A program made the position numbers and the translations under genes. Of a DNA stretch of 16,841 nucleotides, positions 1 to 6,553 are shown piece after piece. The notes under the pieces were generated by a model that had not been told where the DNA came from, searched no databases, and was given only the letters and a program-made list of their open reading frames with translations. Origin of the DNA: JBJKRF01 sp046704785 (GTDB lineage: Bacteria > Chloroflexota > Anaerolineae > Anaerolineales > Villigracilaceae). The stretch is from the NCBI GenBank assembly GCA_046704785.1, contig JBJKRF010000022.1, positions 1 to 16,841 on the forward strand, written 5' to 3'. The stretch's first letter is position 1, and the number at the start of each line of letters is the position of its first letter.

Positions 1-112
1 AGATTGAAAACCGCATCTACCCAATCACAGCCGATCACGCGCTTTTCTTCCAAACCGGTCCGAATGCTCGGCTATAGCTCTTTGCCACTCGCTGGATGAT
101 CAACTTACGTTT

Positions 113-169
113 TCAGAGATGCACCCAAGTGATATTACGTCCAAAAACTGCCTCAATTGCGACTGCCAC
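113..169 (-). CDS. possible leader peptide or decayed gene start (18 codons)
   Basis: AGGAGG (minus strand, 176-181) sits six bases ahead of a GTG at 169. The frame reads MAVAIEAVFGRNITWVHL and stops at TGA (113-115). The same frame continues open for another 25 codons after that stop, so a gene whose start survived but whose frame was broken is as likely as a genuine small peptide. The promoter at 193-230 has the right spacing to serve it. No family is recognised. Confidence 0.2.
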   Translation of the reverse strand: MAVAIEAVFGRNITWVHL

Positions 170-192
170 TAATAGCCTCCTGAATATAATTG

Positions 193-237
193 ACTGTACT
201 ATTATACAGTAAAGACAATTTTCCTGTCACAGTAAAA
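193..237 (-). promoter_or_regulatory. leftward sigma70-like promoter with overlapping palindromes (LexA-box-like)
   Basis: Read on the minus strand there is GTGACA (225-230), an 18-base spacer and a perfect TATAAT (201-206). A dyad ACTGTA-N6-TACAGT (193-210) covers the -10 box. It also fits the proteobacterial LexA pattern CTGT-N8-ACAG exactly. A second small dyad, CTGT-C-ACAG (224-232), covers the -35 box, and ACAGTAAA occurs twice (206-213, 229-236). A strong ribosome binding site follows downstream. The arrangement is what a repressible promoter looks like. Whether LexA or another repressor binds is inference, since LexA boxes differ between phyla. Confidence 0.45.
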
Positions 238-300
238 TAAGATTCTCAATTCCGACACAGCGCTGGCGCTGCTACACAAAATGTCAATTCGCGCTTCGGA

Positions 301-1908
301 TCACTCTTTCAACAGGAAATCGCCATCAGACAACAGACCTTCCAAGATCACCTTCAGCGCCGGTGACTCCAACAAGGCTTCTGGGGAGAACGATTTCAGG
401 CGCGTCTGCGTGGTGCGCACCGACGGCTGCAAGAAATCTCCAAACGGCAGGGACGTGCGGAACAACTGATAATACAAAAAGCGGCGCGCGTTGCGCCTGA
501 ACGCAAGGGGCACTTCGATTTTCTCGGCGTCCAAAAATTCTTCCATCTGGGCGCGCACAGCCTGCGGCGTTTGCGGAAAGAAGACCGTCGGATACTGCGT
601 GAAGCGCGCTTTGCCGGCGCACAATACCGCCGCTCCCAGGATGGTCGCTTCCAGCCCAATGGTCGAGTTGTAGACCATGACGAATTTCGAGCGACGGATC
701 AACTCGTACGAGCTGAGCGTCTCGGTGGGCTCCACGAAAACCACGTTCGGTTGTTTGTCTGCTCCGTTGGCAGCCACCCAGGCCGCCACCGTCTCGCGGC
801 TGGCCTTGCGCACGCGCAATTCGTCGGGGTGGGCGCGGATGACAAACAATGTTTCCGGATGCTTGCGAATCACAGCCAACGTCAGGTCGAGCCAGTCGAA
901 CATGTCTTCAAAGACCGTGTTGGCGTGCGGCTGGCTGGTGTCGAAAATGACATTGGTAAAAACGGGCACGATTTGTTTGAATCCCGCCGCCTTCTGCAGG
1001 AACGCCTGGTCGAGCCCCTGCATCTCAGGCCAGAACTTGATACCGGCCATGCTGAAATCGCCCTGGAAGCGCCGGGCAAGGTAGGCATCGAGCCTGGCAT
1101 TCTGGGATTCTCTCAACTCGAATTCATCCGGGATATGGATTGGGTAGGCAGTCGCATCGCCATCGGTGAAGAAGGCGCTGGTGGGCTGCAGCCCCACTTC
1201 GTGCGTAACGACCCGTACGCCTCGCTGTTGCGCCACCCAACGGGCCGTTGCTTCAGGAAAGAATTGTCCGTTAAACACAACCACCGCCCGCGGGTCGACC
1301 GTTTCGATGAAGTAGTCGAACGCCTGGGCCACGTTCCACGCGGATAGGATATATTCCCGCAACAGATAGCGCGTATTCTCGTCATCCTGCAAATGATGGA
1401 TGCGCAGAATCCAACGCAGTCCCGGCAAGCACAGAGCACCGAGCGGAATGGGCTTTTGCGTGGGAAAGGCATACGTAAACCCCGACAGCGCCTCGACGGT
1501 CAGGCCATCCAAAGCCTGTTCCAGTTGTTCATCACGCCGGAAGGTAAACCAGTATGGCTTTGCGCCCGCATAGAGTGCCTTCGACTGATAGAGGCACGAT
1601 TTACAGGGCGGCGGCCGGCGCGGATGGTCACGGTCGGTGCCCAGCACGCAATGGCGCATACCGGCATTGCAGGCGAAGTACGCCACCGGAATGCCTTGCA
1701 GGCGCAGCGCCCAGGAGACCAGCAGGTGGAAGCCGCTATTCCACGAAAGATCATCGATGCCCGTGGAAGCCTTGAAAAAGGCGACCGGCGCTGCCTCGGA
1801 GCGTGGTTCCTGCCGCGCGATCCGGCGCGCCATGGCAGCAATTTTGAAATTATTGAGATGGCGGACCAGGCCGCGCTTGATACGTTGGATAAAGATTTCT
1901 TTGAACAT
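301..1908 (-). CDS. capsule-type GT-B polysaccharide transferase (KpsC/KpsS-like)
   Basis: The 535-residue protein resembles capsular polysaccharide biosynthesis proteins, GT-B-fold enzymes that use activated sugars at the cytoplasmic face. The C-terminal half carries RAHPDE (358-363) and YNSTIGLEA (413-421). These look like the HP and S/ST motifs shared by KpsC/KpsS Kdo transferases and bacterial sialyl/polysialyltransferases, families that take CMP-activated acidic sugars. The N-terminal part has four cysteines (80, 87, 102, 105, the last pair as CKSC) that may bind a metal. No signal peptide or membrane segment is seen. The ATG at 1908 has only a weak GGTGA ahead of it, but a good promoter lies 75-100 bases upstream. 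It is the last gene of the leftward run, after a CMP-nonulosonate synthetase, so it may transfer that sugar (inference). A general capsule GT with another donor is the alternative. Confidence 0.65.
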   Translation of the reverse strand: MFKEIFIQRIKRGLVRHLNNFKIAAMARRIARQEPRSEAAPVAFFKASTGIDDLSWNSGFHLLVSWALRLQGIPVAYFACNAGMRHCVLGTDRDHPRRPPPCKSCLYQSKALYAGAKPYWFTFRRDEQLEQALDGLTVEALSGFTYAFPTQKPIPLGALCLPGLRWILRIHHLQDDENTRYLLREYILSAWNVAQAFDYFIETVDPRAVVVFNGQFFPEATARWVAQQRGVRVVTHEVGLQPTSAFFTDGDATAYPIHIPDEFELRESQNARLDAYLARRFQGDFSMAGIKFWPEMQGLDQAFLQKAAGFKQIVPVFTNVIFDTSQPHANTVFEDMFDWLDLTLAVIRKHPETLFVIRAHPDELRVRKASRETVAAWVAANGADKQPNVVFVEPTETLSSYELIRRSKFVMVYNSTIGLEATILGAAVLCAGKARFTQYPTVFFPQTPQAVRAQMEEFLDAEKIEVPLAFRRNARRFLYYQLFRTSLPFGDFLQPSVRTTQTRLKSFSPEALLESPALKVILEGLLSDGDFLLKE

Positions 1909-1980
1909 GTACTAAGATCACCCAATTAAAGCATCCCCACTGTTTTAATGGCTAACGTTTTGGTTTTCAAGTAAAAGATG

Positions 1981-2008
1981 ATTATACATCACGGGTTGCG
2001 TTCACCAA
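1981..2008 (-). promoter_or_regulatory. putative promoter for the capsule-type gene
   Basis: On the minus strand a perfect TATAAT (1981-1986) stands 16 bases after TTGGTG (2003-2008). It overlaps the stop codon of the upstream sulfotransferase and lies about 75 bases before the ATG at 1908. The 93-base gap is among the largest in the gene run, which fits a separate start of transcription. The -35 box matches the consensus only in TTG. Confidence 0.4.
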
Positions 2009-2856
2009 TCATTATCCTGCTCATACCCCAATCGCACCAGCAAATCTCCGGCGACCTCTTTGAAAAGCTTCTTGTGTTCGTCGGTAAAGTGTTCTCGCCA
2101 CCCACCGGTCTTCCCAGAACGGAAAGTCTTGGACTTGCCGGGCTGGATGGCCTCGAGCAAAATGCCCAATGCCTGTTCGCGCGCTGTCGGAATACGATAC
2201 CCGGTCTTCTCGACCTGGTCGAGCATGGCGTTGAGCGTCCTCTCGCGTCGGTCGATCAGATCCTCGAAACGGATGCACATCACCGCAGGCTGATCCAACC
2301 ACTGGAAGACGCCTTCGTAACGTTGCCTGACGTTGACCATGTACAGGCCGCCCCGGTCGATGCCGGTGATGGCCACCTTCAGCCGCTCGTCGAAATCAGG
2401 CAGAGATTGGTAGTACGCGTGCATGCCGTGACCAGTATGCATGTCGGTGGCGAAGAAAACCTGTGAGATCAGCAAATCACGCGGGTCGCGGTAGATAAAA
2501 TAATTCACGCGCTGCGGCTGGCACAGAAAAGCGACGTTCTCGGGCGTAGCATCCAGGTAGCCCCAGCCGATGACTCCGGCAGGTAGTCGTTTCAAGTCGA
2601 CGAGGATCTCGTCCGCCGCCCGCCGCCCGCCGTTGCTCCCAACCGTGCGAATGGGGTCTGCAGCAACGTAGGCATAGGGCGCAATGCGGCAGAATCCGTT
2701 CAGGATTTGCAGCAGCAGATGCGAACCGCTTTTGGGCTTGGCGTTCCCAAAAATTGGCGGTGCTTCGTCGAAAGTCAGCCGTTTCCAGCGTAGAACGGCC
2801 TGGGCGGTCTTGCCGGCAGGGCGAAGTGTACGGCGGATCTGGCTCGAAAATTTCAT
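2002..2856 (-). CDS. PAPS-dependent sulfotransferase
   Basis: This 284-residue protein is a cytoplasmic-type sulfotransferase that would move sulfate from PAPS to an acceptor. The 5'-phosphosulfate loop is PKSGSHLL (41-48) and the 3'-phosphate site is IYRDPRDLLIS (121-131). FEDL (197-200) follows, then the C-terminal PAPS-contacting motif GKTGGWREHF (248-257). Its last 37 residues match those of the second sulfotransferase at 13305-14336 (LFKEVAG..LV..GYE.....W), so the two are related. It starts 30 bases after the NeuB-type gene and follows the nonulosonate genes on one transcript. PAPS is probably supplied by Sat-CysC further upstream in the same run. The ATG at 2856 has a weak GAAG ribosome site. 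The acceptor cannot be read from the sequence; a sugar of the surface glycan is the likely guess. Confidence 0.8.
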   Translation of the reverse strand: MKFSSQIRRTLRPAGKTAQAVLRWKRLTFDEAPPIFGNAKPKSGSHLLLQILNGFCRIAPYAYVAADPIRTVGSNGGRRAADEILVDLKRLPAGVIGWGYLDATPENVAFLCQPQRVNYFIYRDPRDLLISQVFFATDMHTGHGMHAYYQSLPDFDERLKVAITGIDRGGLYMVNVRQRYEGVFQWLDQPAVMCIRFEDLIDRRERTLNAMLDQVEKTGYRIPTAREQALGILLEAIQPGKSKTFRSGKTGGWREHFTDEHKKLFKEVAGDLLVRLGYEQDNDW

Positions 2857-2886
2857 GTTCTTCGCGCGAAACCGAGAAGAACGGTT

Positions 2887-3771
2887 CTACTCGGCGTCCT
2901 TTATGCGACGTAGCTTCTTCAGCGCACCCAACTCGCTGTCGTAGACCTTCTTGACACCGTCGCCCAGGGAGGCCTCGGTTACACGGATGTACTTGACCAA
3001 TTTCTCGAATCCGCCCGGTTCCACAGACGCAGCCTGGTCGGAGCCCCACATGGCGCGGTCGAGTGTCAGGTGGCGTTCGACCATACAAGCGCCCAGAGCC
3101 ACCGCCACCGCCGAAGGGACGAGTCCCACTTCGTGGCCGGAATACCCGATCGGGTTGTTTGGGAACGTTTCCCGCAATGTGCAGATCATGCTCAGGTTGA
3201 GTTCTTCCGGTTCACAAGGATAGGTGCTGGTGCAGTGCATAATTCCCAGGTTGTCTGCGCCAACGGCCTCGACGCCACGTTCGATCTGATCCATGGTGGA
3301 CATGCCGGTGGAGATAATGACCGGCTTGCCGGTTTGACGGGTGTATTTCAACAGGTTGTGATCCGTCAACGAAGCGGAAGGGATTTTGTAAGCCGGCGTT
3401 TCAAACTGTTCCATGAAATCCACCGATTGTTCGTCCCAAACCGAAACCAACCAGGCGATGCCTTTTTGGCGGCAATAGCGGTCGATCTCACGATAAGCTT
3501 CCAGGTCGAACTCCACTTTATAACGGTAATCGAGGTAGGTGATGTATCCCCAGGGCGTTTCGCGCATCTGCTTTTGCTGTTCGGGCGGCGTACAGACTTC
3601 TGGCGTGCGTTTCTGAAATTTGACCGCATCCACCCCGGCGTGGACGGCGGCATCGATCATCTGTTTGGCAACATCCAGGTCACCGTTATGGTTGATACCA
3701 ATCTCGGCGATGACATACGTGGGATGCCCGTCGCCCACCTGTTTCGTTCCAATCTTCATTTCTCGAGTCAT
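2887..3771 (-). CDS. NeuB-type nonulosonic acid synthase lacking the SAF domain
   Basis: NeuB-family enzymes condense phosphoenolpyruvate with an N-acyl hexosamine-type sugar (or its 6-phosphate) to give a nine-carbon sialic-acid-like sugar. Family motifs are clear: IAEIGINHNGD (21-31), VDAVKFQ (47-53), YKIPSASLTD (128-137), ISTGMSTM (153-160), GYSGHEVGL (209-217) and VERHLTLDRAMWGSDQ (231-246). H213 and H234 match the two metal-binding histidines of NeuB. At 294 residues it ends where the C-terminal SAF (antifreeze-like) domain of ordinary NeuB, about 60 residues, should begin. The TAG stop is clean, so this is a short-form subfamily and not a visible truncation. AGGAG five bases before the ATG at 3771 fixes the start. 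It follows the CMP-synthetase/phosphatase fusion by 87 bases. The exact product (sialic, legionaminic or another nonulosonate) cannot be told. Confidence 0.85.
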   Translation of the reverse strand: MTREMKIGTKQVGDGHPTYVIAEIGINHNGDLDVAKQMIDAAVHAGVDAVKFQKRTPEVCTPPEQQKQMRETPWGYITYLDYRYKVEFDLEAYREIDRYCRQKGIAWLVSVWDEQSVDFMEQFETPAYKIPSASLTDHNLLKYTRQTGKPVIISTGMSTMDQIERGVEAVGADNLGIMHCTSTYPCEPEELNLSMICTLRETFPNNPIGYSGHEVGLVPSAVAVALGACMVERHLTLDRAMWGSDQAASVEPGGFEKLVKYIRVTEASLGDGVKKVYDSELGALKKLRRIKDAE

Positions 3772-3858
3772 TTGTGCTCCTGTTGATTCGGCGGTTCTTT
3801 GAGATTTTCCGTGGTCAGAAAGCGGATTCCCAGAGACCCGATTCGTTTGCTCAATTTG

Positions 3859-5088
3859 TCAATTTTCCAACTTGCTCAAAATCAAGTCACACAACTCGCG
3901 CACCGCGCCGTGCCCACCGCTTCTCGTCAGCACGAAATCGGCGGCGCGCAGCACTTCCGGCTGGGCGTCGGCCACGGCCACGCCCCAACCGACTTGGTCG
4001 AAGCACGGCAGATCGTTGATATCGTTGCCCAGGTAGATGCTATGGGCCGTGTCGATCTTGCGCGTTTCCAGCAGCTTTCTCAACACCCCGGCTTTGTTTT
4101 CCAGGCCGACGCCGTGGATGGCTTCCAGGCCCATCTTTTGTGCGCGGGCCGCTACCACCGGGTTGACCTCCGACGACAGCACGATAATCTGGATGCCCGC
4201 TTGCCGGACCTTGCCCATGATCAGGCTGTCGCTACGATTGGCTGCCACCATCTCGTGGCCTTGTTCATCCGTCCAGACGCGGTTGTCGCTGATGACGCCA
4301 TCGAAATCCAGCACGAGCAAGTCGACCTTCTCCGGCATTGCCCGTCGTGCGCGTCCCGGCCAGACCATCTCCAAGTTGCCGAAGGCCACCAGCCATTCGG
4401 CCTTCATCCAATCGTTCAGGTTATCCAGGTCTACGGTGAAATGTGGATCGATCAACAGCGGGTAGATGGTCTTGCCGCTCATCGAAGCCTGTTCGAGGAT
4501 GACCTGCGGGCGGATGGCATCAACATGGCCGGTTTGCCAGTAAATCGGAGGCAGCGCCTGGCGAGGCGCGTTGTACGGTTCCTCAATCCCTTCCACCGCA
4601 AGCAGATTCTGCATCGGGCCGGACTCCCCGTGGGGCAAACGCCACATTTTATGAGGGTTTTGCCCCGCCGGAACCACGCCACGCACCGAATGCGCCTGTG
4701 TATGCTGGAGCAGGATTTGTACTGCATCGTCGACGCATGTCCGCGGACGAATCGGCGAGGTGGGCCGCAACTGCACGACCGCGTCGGGGCGGTACCCCTC
4801 GTTCTCGGCCAGCCAATCGAGCGCGTGCACGAAAACCGGCAAGTCGGTGGAACGGTCCTGCGCAAACTCCGCCGGGCGCAAAAAAGGCGTCTCCGCGCCC
4901 CACGCACGGGCCACGGCTGCAATCTGTTCATCGTCGGTACTGACGATGACGCGCGTCACCTGCTTCGATTGCCTGGCCGCCGCGATGCTCCAGGCCACCA
5001 GCGGGAACCCGGCAAAGGGACGGATGTTCTTGTGCGGGATGCCTTTCGAACCGCCGCGCGCAGGAATGATAGCAAGGATTTCGGTCAT
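3859..5088 (-). CDS. fused CMP-nonulosonate cytidylyltransferase and KdsC-type HAD phosphatase
   Basis: Two enzymes are joined in 409 residues. Residues 1-245 are a NeuA-type cytidylyltransferase that activates a nonulosonate with CTP: IIPARGGSKGIPHKN (7-21), VSTDDEQIA (49-57), LRPTSPIRP (108-116) and the metal-site region FTVDLDNLNDW (217-227). Residues 253-409 are a KdsC-like HAD phosphatase with the full catalytic set: D261 and D263 in LDFDGVISD, S305 in LSSE, K332 in ENKAG, and GNDINDLP (354-361). The KdsC-like C-terminal loop SGGHGAVREL is at 390-399. The phosphatase half therefore looks active. It would fit a route through a 9-phosphate intermediate made by the neighbouring short NeuB (inference). 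The ATG at 5088 lies 10 bases after the nucleotidyltransferase stop and lacks a clear ribosome site, suggesting translational coupling. Confidence 0.88.
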   Translation of the reverse strand: MTEILAIIPARGGSKGIPHKNIRPFAGFPLVAWSIAAARQSKQVTRVIVSTDDEQIAAVARAWGAETPFLRPAEFAQDRSTDLPVFVHALDWLAENEGYRPDAVVQLRPTSPIRPRTCVDDAVQILLQHTQAHSVRGVVPAGQNPHKMWRLPHGESGPMQNLLAVEGIEEPYNAPRQALPPIYWQTGHVDAIRPQVILEQASMSGKTIYPLLIDPHFTVDLDNLNDWMKAEWLVAFGNLEMVWPGRARRAMPEKVDLLVLDFDGVISDNRVWTDEQGHEMVAANRSDSLIMGKVRQAGIQIIVLSSEVNPVVAARAQKMGLEAIHGVGLENKAGVLRKLLETRKIDTAHSIYLGNDINDLPCFDQVGWGVAVADAQPEVLRAADFVLTRSGGHGAVRELCDLILSKLEN

Positions 5089-5098
5089 TTTGTGCCAG

Positions 5099-5536
5099 CT
5101 ATTCCAGATTTTCGACGTCGGCCAGATCTTGATGCCCCCCTGTGGCGCGTTTGTTACGCTTTAAATTTCCCAGGTCGATGAAATCGATCAGGGTGCCGTC
5201 TACTTCAGCCTGAACCCGCATAGGATAACAAGTCTCAAAATCCACCCCGGCTGGCGTAGTGATCAAATCGATTCGTTCAGGAGGGTAGCCCAATTGGATG
5301 ATTTGGTCAGGGACAGAAAAATCATCTGCTTTGAGACCCAACGTTGCAAATCCAAATTGCTCCAAAGCAAGGATGATATTTGTAGCATTCTGAGGGGTTA
5401 TCTCAATCCAGATATCCAGGTCTTTGGTATATCGAGGATGCCCATGAAAAGCAACCGCGTAACCACCGATCACCAAATAACGAACACCGTTATCGTTTAA
5501 CGATTGAATAAACTCTTTGAAGTCTTGGTTCAGCAC
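5099..5536 (-). CDS. minimal nucleotidyltransferase, candidate toxin of a two-gene module
   Basis: The 145-residue protein has the DNA polymerase beta-type minimal nucleotidyltransferase signature: VIGGYAVAFHG (22-32), then KDLDIW with D39 and D41 as likely metal ligands, and D90 in RIDLIT as the likely third acid. A basic segment, NLKRNKR (124-130), leads into QDLADVENL near the end, as in AbiEii/DUF1814-like relatives. A longer frame opens at a TTG (5593), but the GTG at 5536 has GGAG five bases upstream and gives the N-terminus usual for this family (LNQDFKEFI...). The gene overlaps the preceding small gene by 47 bases. Such pairs are common in cyanobacteria and Chloroflexota as I remember them and behave like toxin-antitoxin modules. 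The role here is inferred. The stretch is AT-richer than the sugar genes around it. Confidence 0.7.
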   Translation of the reverse strand: MLNQDFKEFIQSLNDNGVRYLVIGGYAVAFHGHPRYTKDLDIWIEITPQNATNIILALEQFGFATLGLKADDFSVPDQIIQLGYPPERIDLITTPAGVDFETCYPMRVQAEVDGTLIDFIDLGNLKRNKRATGGHQDLADVENLE

Positions 5537-5687
5537 CGTATCTCCATTGGTGATACTCGCGCCGGATTTGTTCCAATGTTGCAAGACGTTCAACCGGCGA
5601 AACGCTCTGCCAGTAGGCGAAATCGGTTGATTGCTGCTGGCGAATCTCTTTTCTCACAACTTTGGCGATGGTCCTCGGAGGTTTCAT
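5490..5687 (-). CDS. small protein paired with the nucleotidyltransferase (candidate antitoxin)
   Basis: This 65-residue basic protein has a conserved-looking second half, SPVERLATLEQIRREYHQW followed by RLQRVYSIVKR. I recognise the layout from small hypothetical proteins placed just upstream of minimal nucleotidyltransferases. It has no obvious DNA-binding helix-turn-helix, membrane segment or signal peptide. The ATG at 5687 (MKPPRTIAK...) is chosen; ATG 5705 or TTG 5711 would add six or eight residues. None has a clear ribosome site. Its 3' end overlaps the nucleotidyltransferase gene by 47 bases, so the two are probably translated together. Calling it an antitoxin is inference from position and size only. 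Confidence 0.55.
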   Translation of the reverse strand: MKPPRTIAKVVRKEIRQQQSTDFAYWQSVSPVERLATLEQIRREYHQWRYGAEPRLQRVYSIVKR

Positions 5688-5711
5688 GGTATTTGATTTT
5701 ATCATGGACAA

Positions 5712-6542
5712 TTACCATGCCGTCCAGCCGCCATCCACGACCAGGTTGTTGCCGGTCATATACGAGGAGGCATCCGAGGCCAGGAACAATAGCGCGCCAT
5801 TCATCTCGCCCTTGTGCGCCATTCGGCCCAGGATGGTTTTGGCGGAATAATTTTTGACAAAGGTCTCATCGTGGCCGTTGAAGACGCCGCCCGGCGTCAG
5901 CGCGTTGACGCGAATTTCGGTGTCCATGTAATAGGCGGCCAGGTATTTGGTAAAGCCAAGGATGCCGGCCTTGGTCACGGTGTAATAAACGGGTTTGAAG
6001 GCCGGCTGGCTGCCGTCTGTCTTGCGATAGATGCGCTGGTCGGGCCCATTCAAGCCGTACGTGGAACAAATGTTGATGATGCTGCCCTTCTTGCCCTGCG
6101 CGAGCATTGGTCGGACGCAGGCCTGCGTGACCAGAAACGCGCCGGTCAGGTTGACGTTGAGCGCGGCGTTCCACTGCGCGAATGGATAAGTCTCGAACTC
6201 GCCCGGCGCCAGGCCTTTGGCCTGGGCTTGTGGATCGAACTTGGGGTCCAGTGCAGCGCTGTTGACCAGGATGTCGAGCCGCCCAAAGCTGGAGAGAACC
6301 TGCGCTAACATGGCGTCCACACTGTCGGGGTGTGTGATGTCGGTGGGAACGGCTAGGGCGTGGTACCCATTGCGGGACAGATCATCGGCCACTTTGGTGG
6401 CCGCCTCCTCGTTCAAATCCACAACCGCCACCGCGGCTCCTGCCTCGGCCAACGTGCGACAGAACTCAGCGCCCAACAAGCCCGCGCCGCCTGTTACGAG
6501 GGCCACACATTCCTGGAGATCGAATTTATCCTGAACAGGCAT
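5712..6542 (-). CDS. SDR family oxidoreductase, PtmA-like
   Basis: A 276-residue short-chain dehydrogenase/reductase. The cofactor loop is TGGAGLLG (17-24), with D42 after the second strand favouring NAD(H). NSAA is at 94-97 and the catalytic residues are S160, Y187 and K191 (YTVTK). The C-terminal VDGGWTAW is typical of the family. The segment from YYTVTKAGILGFTKYLAAYY onward resembles PtmA-type enzymes of flagellin-glycan and legionaminic-acid gene clusters, so it may act on a nonulosonate precursor. The substrate is not proven. The ATG at 6542 is chosen over the GTG at 6557 because AGGAGG (6549-6554) lies six bases before it. The TGA of the upstream glycosyltransferase is embedded in that ribosome site, which implies tight coupling. 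Confidence 0.8.
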   Translation of the reverse strand: MPVQDKFDLQECVALVTGGAGLLGAEFCRTLAEAGAAVAVVDLNEEAATKVADDLSRNGYHALAVPTDITHPDSVDAMLAQVLSSFGRLDILVNSAALDPKFDPQAQAKGLAPGEFETYPFAQWNAALNVNLTGAFLVTQACVRPMLAQGKKGSIINICSTYGLNGPDQRIYRKTDGSQPAFKPVYYTVTKAGILGFTKYLAAYYMDTEIRVNALTPGGVFNGHDETFVKNYSAKTILGRMAHKGEMNGALLFLASDASSYMTGNNLVVDGGWTAW

Positions 6543-6553
6543 ACGACGCCTCC

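Larger units (their letters stand above)
1..300. other. AT-rich region without a convincing gene
   Basis: No long open frame with a recognisable product is seen here. On the plus strand, frame 3 is open from the window edge to a TAG at 75-77 (ends ...ITADHALFFQTGPNARL), which could be the tail of a gene entering from the left. On the minus strand, a frame open from about 74 leftwards (contains EEKRVIGCDWVDAVFN) could equally be the head of a gene leaving to the left. Both are too short to judge. The stretch 170-250 is clearly AT-richer than the genes to its right and carries a leftward promoter with palindromes. A short hairpin, CAGCGC-TG-GCGCTG at 258-271, lies just past the stop of the gene at 301 but has no T-run after it. 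Confidence 0.5.

Noticed and set aside
258..271. CAGCGC/GCGCTG hairpin as terminator of the capsule-type gene
   Set aside because: Only six base pairs with a two-base loop, and no T-run follows on the minus strand.
571..1347. 258-codon plus-strand open frame
   Set aside because: It is antisense to the capsule-type transferase, with composition typical of a shadow frame.
2477..3088. 203-codon minus-strand frame spanning the NeuB/sulfotransferase junction
   Set aside because: It overlaps two real genes in another frame and has an unlikely, arginine-rich composition.
3857..3862. TTGACA on the minus strand as a -35 box for the NeuB gene
   Set aside because: No -10-like hexamer lies 16 to 19 bases downstream, and the hexamer overlaps the stop codon of the upstream gene.
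3799..5181. 460-codon plus-strand open frame
   Set aside because: It lies opposite the NeuA/KdsC fusion, whose motifs are unmistakable; the frame shows no family features and is a shadow of GC-rich codon use.
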